NCBI RefSeq assembly: GCF_029407905.1
Contig: NC_073624.1
Location: 1,128,501 to 1,192,500, forward strand
Direction of reading: 5' to 3'
Length of the DNA: 64,000 nucleotides
Origin: Bubalus kerabau
Lineage: Eukaryota; Chordata; Mammalia; Artiodactyla; Bovidae
A model generated the notes under the pieces. That model saw only the letters and a program-made list of their open reading frames with translations. It did no database searches and had not been told where the DNA came from. The stretch's first letter is position 1. Every line of letters begins with the position of its first letter. The position numbers were made by a program, and so were the translations under genes. This document shows positions 53,786 through 64,000 of this stretch, in pieces.

Positions 53786-55524
53786 CGCACCCGTGTTCGT
53801 TCGTCGACACTGGGAGCTGCTCTTGAATCAGGGCAGGGTTGGTGTCTGTGCTTTGCCTTCAGCAAGGCGGGCAGCCGGGTGGTGGGATCGCACTGCCCCT
53901 GCCAAGTGTGGGGCTGGACTAGTCTGCATATAAGGTGCTGAGCCCATGCCATCCGCAGACAAACATCCATGCGTCGGCCCTGGATGGGGCTCAGAGGAGA
54001 GGCCACGAAATGGCTTGCTTTGAAAAGGAAACAACCAGAAAGTGATGAAAGGAAAAGGAAAAAGCACGGGTGGGCTTTTGGGAGTAGAAACCCGAGAGCA
54101 GAGGGTCAAACAAAATTGAGCATCCCCCAGGAATTAGAAACTAGGGAGCTTCCCCTTTTATGTGGCAGATAATGTTGCTAAGGTGGAGAAATCACTTGGG
54201 GAAGCCAGAAAAATGACATGGTGTGTGAAGCAGGTGACAATCAGCCCAGATCGCTCTCGCCAACAATGGTCACGCTGTTGGTTTCTGTTCAGTTTTTGTC
54301 CTTTTATCGTTTATGAGTTTGTGTGTTTGCTTGTTTGTTCGTGTTTTCCTAGAGATTGACCCGGTTTCCAGAGATCTCTGTTGTATAAGATGTGAATGTA
54401 CAAACCCTGGATTAGAATGAAGAGGGTCCATAGACAGGGAGGCGATGGTGGGCTTTAAGTCTCCAAGAGAGAAACAAATAAACCGCTGATCACAACAGGC
54501 AATGAACCTGAAGAGCAAGCCCATCCAGTCCTTCTCCATCACAAACATCAGGTGGAAACGGCATGGCCTCCCCAGAGCAGGCAGGTGGGGCGGTGGCGGC
54601 AGCTACCCCGGCGGTCAGCTGCCGACCAGGTGCACCCTCCCCCGCAGGCAGCACCCCTGGCCTTGAGCCCTGTGGGGCCTCCACACCAACTCAAAAGGCA
54701 ATTGTTTGAGATTAAAACTTTGCTACATTGGTGAGAAGCCACCTATGCTTTGGCTTAAACCCAGAAGCCTGTCATCCTTGAGACAGACAAGGGTTGTCTG
54801 TTTAAGGCAGCACTTCTGTTCCCTGAGGTGGGTGGCGGATCAGTCCACCAAATGGGAGGCTCTTGGAGGCACATGGGACAGTTTTGGCAGCACGGGAGAA
54901 TCATTTTTAAATTTTGAAAATTTTATTTTCAGACGTATCATAAAATATATAATGAGGTCATCCAACCTGTAACTTCACAGTGATACAAGCTTCCCTTCAG
55001 AATAAAAGTATCCAAGGAAAACGCTGAGTGACTTGAAAGAGGAAATGTAAGTGTGAAGATGCCAGTGTGTGCGGGGCTTCTGGCCAAAGTGAGCTGCCCG
55101 GGACAGCTGTCCCTGGTGACTGACTGAGCTGACCCAGCAGGCAGCGTGGCCAGAGAGTCCAGTTTAGTGCTGAGGGAGTCACACCCCAAATGCCTGTTTT
55201 AGAGTAACTGAACTCAGGCTCTCACTCCTGACTGCAATTAGCCGGCGAGCTGACTTCTGAGATGGTCCCCTTAGTTGACGATAGATCCGGGCTGTCAGGG
55301 TGCAGGAGCATGAAGCCCTTGGGTAGTGACGGATCCAGCCACTGTGAACTGCAGGACGGTTTCCAAAGACTCAGGAACAAGGGTCTGCTGGCCTGAGCTT
55401 GGCCCTGGCATTTCCTGAAAATTATGAGGGATTCATATGTGATTTTGCCAGAATGTTTTCATATAGGACTGTTGGCTTTGGAACAAAGTTTGTGCCAAAG
55501 TTTTTGGAAATGCTCTTGCTTTTG
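53786..55524. other. Unassigned DNA
   Basis: About 1.7 kb with no recognised gene or repeat; all open frames are under about 95 codons. Confidence 0.4.
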
Positions 55525-57230
55525 ACAAGAATTAAGAGCCTTTTGATGAAAGTGAAAGAGGAGAGTGAAAATGCTGGCTTAAAACTCAATATTCAAACAA
55601 CGAATATCATGGTGTCCAGTCCTATTCAATTCACTTCAGTTCTGTTCAGTTGCTCAGTCGTGTCCAAGTCTCTGCAACCCCATGGACTGCAGCACGCCAG
55701 GCCTCCCTGTCCATCACCAACTCCTGGAGCTTGCTCAAACTCATGCCCATTGAGTCGGTGATGCCATCCAACCATCTCATCCTCTGTCGTCCCCTTCTCC
55801 TCCTGCCTTCAATCTTGCCCAGCATCAGGGTCTTTTCCAGTGAATCAGCTCTTTGCATCAGGTGGACAAAGTATTGGAGGTTCAGCTTCAGCATCAGTTG
55901 TTCCAAAGAACATTCAGGACTGATTTCCTTTAGGATGGACTGGTTGGATCTCCTTGCAGTCCAAGGGACTCTCAAGAGTCTTCTCTAGCACCACAGTTCA
56001 AAAGCATCAATTCTTTGGCACTCAGCTTTCTTTATGGTCCAGCTCTCACATCCATTGATGACTACTGGAAAAACCAAAGCTTGGACTAGACGAACTTTTG
56101 TTGACAAAATAATGTCTCTGCTTTTTAATATGTTGTCTAAGTTAGTCATATTTTTCTCCCAAGAAGTAAGTGTCTTTTAATTTCATGGCTGCAGTCACCA
56201 TCTGCAGTGATTTTGGAGCCCAAGAAAATAAAGTCTGTCACTGTTTCCATTGTTTCCCCATCTATTTGCCATCAAGTGATGGGACTGATGTCATAATCTT
56301 AGTTTTTTGAATGCTGAGTGTTAAGCCAACTTTTTCACACTCCTCTTTCACTTTCATCAAGAGGTTCTTCTTCACTTTCTGCCATAAGGGTGGTGTCATC
56401 TGTGTATCTGAAGTTATTGATACTTCTCCCGTCAATCTTGATTCCAGCTTGTGCTTCATCCAGCCTGGCATTTCTCATGATATACTCTGCATATAAGTTA
56501 AATAATCAGGGTGACAATATACAGCCTTGACGTGCTCATTTCTCAATTTGGAACCAGTCTGTTGTTCCATTTCCAGTCCTATTACTTCATGGCATATAGA
56601 TGTGGAAACAATGGAAACAGTGACAGACTTTACTTTCTTGGGCTCCAAAATCACTGCAGATGGTGACTGCAGCCATGATATTAAAAGAGGCTTGCTCCTA
56701 GAAAGAAAAGCTATGACCAGCCCAGACAGCATATTAAAAACCAGAGACATTATTTTGCCAACAAAAGTCTGTCTAGTCAAGGCTATGGTTTTTCCAGTAG
56801 TCATGTATGGATGTAAGAGTTGGACCATAAAGAAAGCTGAGTGCCAAAGAATTGATGCTTTTGAACTGTGGTGCTAGAGAAGACTCTTCAGAGTCCCTTG
56901 GACTGCAAGGAGAGCCAACCAGTCCATCCTAAAGGAAATCAGTCCTGAATGTTCATTGAAAGGACTGATGCTGAAGCCAAAACTCTAATTCTTTGGCCAC
57001 CTGATGCAAAGAACTGACTCATTGAAAAAGACCCTGATGCTGGGCAAGATTGAAGGCAGGAGGAGAAGGGGACGATAGAGGATGAGGTGGTTGGATGGCA
57101 TCACTGACTCAATGGACATGAGTTTGAGTAAACTCTGGGAGTTGGTGATGGACAGGGAGGCCTGGCGTGCTGCGGTTCATGGGGTCGCAGAGAGTCAGAA
57201 AGGACTAGGCAACTGAACTGAACTGAACTG
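55525..57230 (+). mobile_element. BovB copy split by an antisense BovB
   Basis: Sense BovB from 55525: 'gccttttgatgaaagtgaaa' and the following 'gagagtgaaaatgctggc' encode the segment just after the RT active site. It stops at 55626 and resumes at 56572, running through 'gactttactttcttgggctc', 'catggtttttccagtagtc'-like sequence and the C-terminal region to the tail 'ctgaactgaactgaactg' at 57230. A stop codon (TAG for TGG) sits at about 56874. Outer flanks ttgcttttg (55516-55524) and ttgattttg (57231-57239) look like its own target-site duplication. Confidence 0.9.
55627..56571 (-). mobile_element. BovB 3' end, antisense, inserted into another BovB
   Basis: A 945-bp 5'-truncated BovB on the minus strand. 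The perfect 12-base repeat tccagtcctatt at 55615-55626 and 56572-56583 is its target-site duplication. It reaches further upstream than other copies here and includes the RT active-site region: minus strand 56406-56395 encodes Tyr-Thr-Asp-Asp in place of the usual Tyr-Ala-Asp-Asp. Frames shift just after that. 55646-55975 is open for 109 codons (C-terminal tail). Confidence 0.93.
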
Positions 57231-58355
57231 TTGATTTTGGCCTAATTTTCTTCCCCAACATGTGAACTGTAATCCTATTTAGATTTCAACTCTCAAATGT
57301 AATTGACAAATGAAGAGAGCCGCCGACAGAACTTGAGTGGTTATTAATAACAATCTCAGAATTACTGTGTTCATGGGAAAATGGGTCCGTCTGACTAATG
57401 CTGACTATAATCACAGTCTCACAGTTGTTGAAGATTTCCAGTTTTCACGGAGGCTTTCTTTTGTCTGAGGAGAGACGCCCAGACCTGGATGGCGCAGTAC
57501 ACAGTAGCTCGAGTGTGTTCTGCAAACTGACAAGTTGGCACAAGTTGGTGCTCTCTCCTCCACGAGGCGCCAAGTCAGAGTTTGTAATTTCGGGGTTTGA
57601 TGTCTATTTTGGCCCATGGTTGCTTCCCAACATTAGGCTTGTTTACAGATGCTTCTGAATCTGCCTCTTCTGATGTGTGGGTGGATTATACACACGGACA
57701 TTAAATTATTATTCAGCAAGCATTTAATGGCTCTTCCAGCTGCGTTGTTTGGAATGCATCTTTCTGTCTCAGCACATCTGGCCTTGGCCACGTGTCTGCT
57801 GTGGCCAGTTGAATGTCAGAGGTGAGCAGACGTGTGTCCTGGCTCTGGAATCTCTGGGGTCCCCGGGTCCGGCTCCTGGTGTCTCTACCCCTCTTCTCTG
57901 GGCCCAGCATCGTTCCTCATGGAGCAGACATGAGCGCTGGACAAGCCCATCGGTCAGTCTGCAGTCGCCCTGTAGACTGGTCAGTGTAGAATAGTCACAT
58001 CTTACAGGAACCTCCAGGTTTGCAGGGCGGCTTGTTACTCAGCATTGCTGTGGCCGTACTGACAGGTACCTTCACATCAGCCTCGTTAGAACTGTGACTA
58101 GATTTAGAGGACAATTAAAGAGTTTGTTCATGATTCAAAATTTATTACATTTAAAATAAATATTCTAAGACTGAAATTTCTTGTGTTCTCCGTAAATAAT
58201 ACAGGTAGTAAAATATATTCAATTGGCACCACAGAAAAATCTAGAAGAAAATAAGAAAGATAAGAGTAAAAACCAAGAAAGGAATGACTTTTCTCTGTAA
58301 AGACAGAATTTTAGAGCAGACAGAGGAGCTTAGATTTCATCTTGCCTAAGGGGCC
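57231..58355. other. Unassigned DNA
   Basis: No gene or repeat. 57235-57400 and 58080-58320 are AT-rich. Confidence 0.4.
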
Positions 58356-58505
58356 TGCAGAGGATGAGATGATTGGATGGCATCGCTGACTTGATGGACA
58401 TGAGTTTAAGCAAACTCCAAGAGATGGTGAAGGACAGGGAAGTCTGGTGTGCTGCAGTTCACGGGGCTGCAAGGAATCAGACATGACTTAGTGACTGAAC
58501 AAGTA
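58356..58505 (+). mobile_element. BovB 3' end, short
   Basis: 'cagaggatgagatgattgg', 'gatggacatgagtttaagc' and 'agatggtgaaggacaggg', ending in 'gtgactgaacaag': the last ~150 bases of BovB in sense orientation. Confidence 0.88.
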
Positions 58506-61500
58506 CAACAGTTTGCCTTTGAATCCACCATTTTCCTAGCAAATCTGGTAATTGGGGCCCTTGATCTATTTTCAATAGTCCATGGGCCTGAAGTAACTCC
58601 TATGCTCGCCCATATCAAAGTACAGGAATGGGCCCTTTTTCAAGGTCCCCTGGCTGGTCCCTCGGTCCAGGGATCTTCCCACCAGATCCCATGTCCCTGC
58701 TGCTGGTGTGACGAGCTTGCGTCTCCCCTGGGAAGGGAGCAGACGGAGAGGAACACGTGGGTCACACTCTCCGGGGTCACTGGCTCTGCGGCAGCTTTGC
58801 GGGTGCTGCACACACGGCCACCCAGCATTTCTCAGCTGCGCCGCACAGGACCCTCGGCAGGGACTTCCCACTCACCTGACGCCCAGCTGCTGTGGCCAGC
58901 CAAGAGTGCGCCAGTCATCTGTCAGAGCAGTGGCCCTCGCGGCTAACAGGCTCTGGGAGGGCAGCCCGCCCCGTCGGGCACAGGCCCCTCATTCCTGCCG
59001 GGCCTCCGTCTGCTCATCTTCCACAGTCCAGAGCCGGGGCAGCATCCACACCCGAGCAGTACCCCCCTCCCCTGACGAGCGACTCCACCATCACAGGAGA
59101 ACCAGGGGCAGGGGACGGGGTGGATGCGAGAGTGACATCCAAGCCACGATCCTGTGAAGCTTGGCCTCATGGAGACTCAAGGTGCCAGAGGAGGCCTGTG
59201 CCCTGGGTGTTGGCGCACACAGCACGGAGGGGCCCCGTGTGTCCGGTGCCCTGAGGGTGCCCGGGTGGCCTGGCCTCCAGAGCCACGGTTCTGGGGTGGC
59301 CCTGCTCTTGGCTGTCTGGGAGGGACTAAGGTCTCTTGCTTATGTAAGCGCAGAGTGAGATGCTGGCGATGGCGTGATTAGGGACCACTCACACACATGG
59401 GGCACCACGGGCCGCTCCTGAGGGGCTGTGGGCAGGGACCCCCCCCCCAGCAGGCACCTGAGGGCCCCGCCCTGCTGCTCTGGGAGCTCAGAGAGGAGGC
59501 GGCATCCTCACTGCCCAGCCAGGCGGTTCTGACTCTTGGATCCTTCTGTCGGTGCTTCTGCTGACAAGTCCTCGCTAGTTGAGCCTCACCGTGATTGATG
59601 AGGCTGTTTGGGGTATTTGTGCAACCCTAGGACAGCAGCTGGATGATGCATATTTTGGGGGAATATTTCTGACCTAGAATGTCCCCAGAATTTTATTGTT
59701 AGATACACACACAGCAGTTCAAGTACAAACAATCCATCCATTCATTTGTCAGACAGATCCGCGAACAACGTCGCCGAGTGTGCCTTCTCAGACATGTCTC
59801 GTGTTCTCTCTGAGTTCCAGTTCCTGGGAAGGCTCATGCAGGTGTGCGAGGCCTCCCTCTGTCCTTCCCCAGGTGGCCCCAGTCAGCACGTCCATGAGCC
59901 CTTATGCAGCCGCTCAGACATGAGCCTAGGGCAGCCCCGGGCTGGCACGTCAGGGCCGGGAGCCCCGCGGGGCTCGCCCACTCTCAATGTCCCCCCTGGG
60001 GCCTGTTGGTCAGGTCTGACACCCCAGACCCCCCTCACCTGCTGGCCCTGGGCCTCCGGGCCCCCAGCCGTGGGGCACGTACGTGCCCTCACCCCGCACA
60101 AAGGCAAACAGACGTCTCCGGTGGGGGCTTCTGGCAGCCTGTTACTTGCTGGGGTCTTCCAGAAGCTTTCCCAGAAAAGGGGTGTGTGTACTCCATGGGA
60201 ACTACCACATAGCTTGTTTTAAATGATAAACGTTAATTTCCAAATATTCAATTCAACCTGGCCAGGTACCTAGACCATCTTTGAGAGGGATGAAGACCCA
60301 CCACAAAAGGGAGAAACACACCAGAGTCTGGAAAACAAGTTGCCAAGTCTGTTTCACTGAGAGTTTTGCCCAATGTGCCAGAGCAGGAAAGTAGGGCCCC
60401 CCCCGACAGCCTGCTTCTCAGGGAAGCCCCTCCCCCAGCCCAGCGACCCCACAGGCTCCAGGGCAGGCTCCTTGCTGGTCTCAGGGTCTCCGCGAGAGAA
60501 GACAGGCTCTCTGAGGGCAGGTTGGCTGCTGCGCTTTCAGCTGCCCGTGTGCTCTGTAGTTTGAGATGAAGGGGCCACACAAGGGCCGCAGGGGGCATTG
60601 GCTTGGCAGCCAGGTTCACAGGGCAGCTGGCAGACTCGCTGACCACTCTGCTCTGGTGGGTGGGGTGGGGGACACCACCTGCAGACACACAGGGTCCCAG
60701 AGGAGCAGAGGCCTGGAGCCTGGCCATGGGCAGGGGTGGACGCGGAGAGTCCGACCCGTTAGGGAGAGGGGGTGCACCCGGGGCTCCCTCCCTGGACCTG
60801 CTCTGCCGGGGGGTGTGCGGAGGAGCTGCAGGGACATCCGGGCGGAGCGAACGGATCCAATTAGACTCAGGAAGGAGCAGTCACCCCTGCTCCGGATCCT
60901 GAGCAAATCCCAACAGGATTAACGATTTTGCTGTAAACAGAGAAACCAGAGAAAAAGACAGGGCTGTCGGTTCAACCTTCGTGGTGGCGACTCGGTGTTA
61001 AGAAGGAGCCAGAGGCAGAGAACAGTAAATCTTTCTGCCTGTTGACTGAAAACAGTAAATATGACTCTGGCTTACAAATAAGGAAAGTTTAAAGGCCTCT
61101 AAAATAATCTGACTGCAGACAACGGGGAAGAAAAGGCTTTGCCACAGCTGGGAAAGGGTTAACACGGAGACGACAAGGCCTGGTTCACCTCAGAAGAAGG
61201 GGAGACATTTCAGTGCTCTAACGGAAAAGCGGAAAGGCTGGCAAAGGCCCCTTCGCCCACTCGCCCCCTCACCCAGGCACCTGGTGAGCCATCCGGCGCC
61301 CCCACCTGGCACCAGCAGGCGTGTGGCTGGCATGTTGCACCCGCCTCGCTGGAGCCTGTCCTGCAGAGCGGGGTGGGGAGCAGGTCCCTCAATGGACTCT
61401 CTGAAAATGGTTTGACTGTGCTGGGGGTTGAGGGCCCAACAAACCCCTGGCATGCAGACCCCACCTCTGAGCGGATGGGTGGAGAGAGGGCTGGGGTGGG

Positions 61501-61696
61501 GGGCATTGGGCATGGGGGCGAGAACTCCCAGTGCTAAGAGGTCTGAGCAGAGACCCTGAGGCTGAGCTGGGGACGCTGGTGAGCCTGGAGCAGAAGCGGG
61601 GAGAGCCCAGGGAGGGGGGCCCGGTCGGGAAGGCGGGCCGGGTCTGTCCCGGCTGGGAGGCGTCTCCTCTGACTGCTGCACCGAAGGGCGGGAAGT
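58506..61696. other. Long GC-rich unassigned stretch
   Basis: About 3.2 kb without a recognised gene or repeat. A C run lies near 59440-59450. Open frames up to about 165 codons are on both strands and have no domain. Confidence 0.4.
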
Positions 61697-61897
61697 ATTA
61701 ACTGCTCAGTCGTGTCTGACTCCCTGTGACCCCGTGGGCTGTAGCCCACCAGGCTCCTCTTCATGGAATTCTCCAGGCAAGAATACTGGAGTGGGTAGCC
61801 ATTCCCTTCTCCAGGGGATCTTCCAGACCTGGGGATCAAACCCAAGTCTCCTGCATCACAGGCAGATTCTCCACCGTCTGAGCAGCAGGGAAGCCCT
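61697..61897 (-). mobile_element. Bov-tA SINE
   Basis: Antisense copy: 'ctgctcagtcgtgtctgac', 'ctccaggcaagaatactgg', 'ccaggggatcttccagacc' and head side 'ctgagcagcagggaagccc'. Confidence 0.92.
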
Positions 61898-62139
61898 GGA
61901 GGGTTGGGGGCACCACAAAGACCGTGACCGCACCAGCCCTGGGGAGCGGTCACCGTCACGCCGGCCAGTCTCCTCCTGTTTCCTTTCAAACCCAGGAATG
62001 GAGCGGCTTTCAGAAAAGTGCAGACTCACACAGTGCTATTTAAATTCACATTATTTTCAGGGAGGAGATCTGAAAATGTGCAAGGAAAGTCTTAAAAGTC
62101 TCAGGCCATTAGCGGATCTCCTTATGTGATGCTCAAGAC

Positions 62140-62400
62140 ATTCTATCCTGAGGAAGTATTCTTCTAACGGGTTCTGCAAAGATGAGGCTGTAAGACTGTT
62201 CATCGCAGTGTTGTTTATAATAATGGAAATTAAAAACCGCCTGAGGACTCTATTAGACTCATTCATGAACCCATATTCATAAAGTGGGATACGGGCCCCT
62301 ATGAACATGACGTGGGGGACCGTGTCTCACAGGACGGAAGGTGGGCCTGCTGGTGAAGATGGAACACGGCTTATGAAACGATGTGTAATGGAAAGAGCTA
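62140..62400 (+). mobile_element. L1ME-type 3' end fragment
   Basis: 'ctgttcatcgcagtgttg' followed by 'tttataataatggaaatta', then 'tcataaagtgggatacggg' and 'atgaacatgacgtggggg', in the order of L1ME 3' ends. Diverged. Confidence 0.5.
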
Positions 62401-63599
62401 GTGAGGGTGGGATCGTCTCCGCTTGAGGCACAGCCTCGTTTCACGTTGCCGCAGGAGGGGAAGCAGGGAGAGGACGGTGCAGGCTGGACGCAGTTACCGA
62501 TGGAGGCGCCCGGCCAGCCAGCGGGAGGCTCCCTGGGACCCTGCAGTCACTGAGACTCTGCGTTCATCAGCCCAGACCTGTCCCAGCTTCTGCCCTAAGT
62601 TTCGTTCCGGCTTCCCAGTCAGGACCCATAAGAGGAAAGCAAGTCTCCCCACTGCCCAGTCTGCTCAGATGCCCTGCTTCCAATGAGCATTCAGGAGTAG
62701 AAGAGGGGGCTGAACGGATGTGCCTGTCTTTTCGTCTGTTGATAAAATCAAACCTGGAATCTGAGCCCTAATTCAAACACAGAAATCAGAAGGAGAAACA
62801 GCCTCTGCCTAAAGGCAATGTTTGGCAGCAGAGTTTTGAAAGCGCTGAGGTCAGGAACCCAAATAAACTCACAGTCATGCAGACCAAGCAGCTGACGTCT
62901 CACTTCCGGACACACACGTGCAGACAGGGACACGTGTCGACGTCGCAGACAGAAGGGGCGCTATAAAAAGGGAGCATCTCGTCAGGTCCGCGGCGCCGTC
63001 AGTTCTAAAGACGGATGGTGAGTGTCATCAGTTCCTGCTAGCTCTGGAGCTGGTAGACTAATCCCCCGACTCGTTCAACCTCTTCCCCAGAGTCAGCGTG
63101 CCGTTCAAGTGGGAAGCGTTCCAGATAGCCCGTAGGCTTCTTCTGTCTCCCAGACCTTGGCTGTGATCCTGGGGGCCTCGGAATAAGGCCCTGGGTAAGT
63201 ATGCCCAGGGGTTTGTCTGAACATTGTCCTGTCTCCCCGGGTCCTAGATGGAGACAAAGACGACCAAATAAAGTGGAGATGAGATGCTTGGGTTTAGGAA
63301 GGGGGGGTCGGTAGGGTGGAGGTGAACGCACGTGCGAAACGGCAAAGCAAGGGCCCGGCGGGGGAATATTCTGGTTCCTGGCCAGGCTGATCTAGCATGC
63401 TGACTCTGATAGACTCAGCTCCTCAGGGTGCACCCCCGGGTGGGGAGGGAGCCCCAGGAGAGGGTGTGAGCATCGCCCTGTGTTATGTCTTACAGCTCCA
63501 GCTGAACCTACCTTCCAGCAAAAACATTAAAGAATGAGCCGTCACATTGACCACGAAGGTCCACCTTTGGACTTTATTAATATAGAACGATTTTATTTT
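62401..63599. other. Unassigned DNA containing a candidate promoter
   Basis: No named repeat or gene. The segment includes the TATA-containing block described at 62893-63023. Further on, 63195-63200 (gtaagt) and 63478-63495 (pyrimidine-rich run ending in cttacag) resemble donor and acceptor splice sites. Confidence 0.4.
62893..63023 (+). promoter_or_regulatory. Candidate TATA promoter
   Basis: A CRE-like tgacgtct (62893-62900), an ETS-like acttccgg (62902-62909) and a good TATA box tataaaaa (62962-62969) are spaced as in a Pol II promoter. A CpG-rich start region follows, with an ATG at 63015 directly followed by gtgagt (63018-63023), a donor-like sequence. It could drive a short or non-coding transcript, be the promoter of an unrecognised solo LTR, or be chance. 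Confidence 0.3.
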
Positions 63600-63858
63600 T
63601 AAATTTAAAAAATTTTTATTTATTTTTGGCTGCACTGGCCTTCATTGCTTTGAGCAGGCTTCTCTCTAGCTGCAGTGAGTGGGGGCTGCTCTTTAGATGT
63701 AGTGCCAGGGCGTCTCGTTGCGGCGACTTCTGTCTTTGTGGAGCGCAGGCTTGGTTGCTCCACGGCATGTGGAAGCTTCCCAGCCCGGGGATTGAACCCA
63801 CGTCTCCTGCCTTGGCAGGCGGATTCATCATCACTGAGCCACCAGGGAAGCCTCCATC
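63600..63858 (-). mobile_element. CHR-type SINE, antisense
   Basis: The plus strand begins with the A/T-rich tail (tttatttatttttggctgc), continues 'ctctctagctgcagtgag', 'cgttgcggcgacttctgtc' and 'gttgctccacggcatgtgg', and ends at the tRNA-like head 'ctgagccaccagggaagcc'. Nearly full-length cetartiodactyl SINE. Confidence 0.88.
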
Positions 63859-63865
63859 TTTGGAT

Positions 63866-63952
63866 TTAAAAAACATTTATTTATTTAACTGAAGTATAGT
63901 TGATTTCCAATGCTGTGTTAATTTCCGCTGTGCAGCTCAGTGACTCAATTAC
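63866..63952 (-). mobile_element. L1 3' end fragment, antisense
   Basis: 'aactgaagtatagttgattt', 'ccaatgctgtgttaatttc' and 'ctgtgcagctcagtgactc' are the reverse complement of the ruminant L1 3' end also present in sense at 1630-1946. Confidence 0.75.
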
Positions 63953-63956
63953 ACGC

Positions 63957-64000
63957 ACGTGTGCTTAGCTGCTCAGTCATGTCTGACTCTTTGTGACCCT
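63957..64000 (-). mobile_element. Bov-tA SINE, cut by the window edge
   Basis: 'gtgcttagctgctcagtc' and 'gtctgactctttgtgaccc' are the tail side of an antisense Bov-tA; the remainder lies beyond the window. Confidence 0.8.

Noticed and set aside
55650..55988. 112-codon plus-strand frame
   Set aside because: It is the antisense shadow of the BovB C-terminal coding region on the minus strand.

Overview
This window is nuclear DNA from a ruminant (cattle, sheep, goat or a close relative). The evidence is its repeats: about fifteen tRNA-derived Bov-tA/BOV-A2 SINE copies, seven 3' fragments of the BovB (RTE) retrotransposon, and two CHR-type SINEs of the whale/ruminant lineage. Older placental repeats lie beneath them: L1M/L1ME fragments and MLT1/MLT2-type LTRs. 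All family names come from reading the sequence against remembered consensus features; no search was run.

I recognise no intact protein-coding gene, tRNA or rRNA gene. The longest open frames are explained by minisatellites, by the TG tract, or by the chance openness of GC-rich DNA. The only recognisable coding relics are retrotransposon pieces: the C-terminal end of the BovB reverse-transcriptase polyprotein (3859-4308, 48687-49006, and the nest at 55525-57230) and degenerate L1 ORF1/ORF2 segments.

Layout. 1-8.6 kb is repeat-dense: a SINE-in-SINE nest, a SINE inside an L1 3' end, BovB ends, a long L1M 3' segment, an MLT1 LTR and a CA microsatellite. 8.6-13.3 kb is GC-rich and unassigned. 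13.3-14.9 kb holds two L1 pieces in opposite orientation. 15.36-16.25 kb is an ~18-bp G-rich minisatellite with higher-order structure. 16.3-26 kb is mostly unassigned, with two SINEs, a BovB end, a polypurine tract, five near-identical 38-bp repeats and an ~860-bp TG-type tract. 26-31.6 kb is L1-rich. 31.6-47 kb is GC-rich, with 57-bp and ~15-bp minisatellites and LTR fragments. 48.4-50.5 kb is an old L1 broken by a BovB insertion, followed by an inverted SINE pair. 55.5-57.2 kb is a BovB broken by an antisense BovB with an exact 12-bp target-site duplication. 57.2-64 kb is mostly unassigned, with a TATA-containing candidate promoter near 62.96 kb and a CHR SINE, L1 end and SINE at the right edge.

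Taken together (high GC, no genes, several unrelated G-rich minisatellites), the window looks like a gene desert, possibly subtelomeric; that is inference. Several short AT-rich, non-repeat islands inside the GC-rich background (notably 20990-21170 and 37600-38220) are candidate conserved non-coding elements. I found no clearly new biological system. The most informative structures are the nested insertions with readable target-site duplications and the minisatellites.
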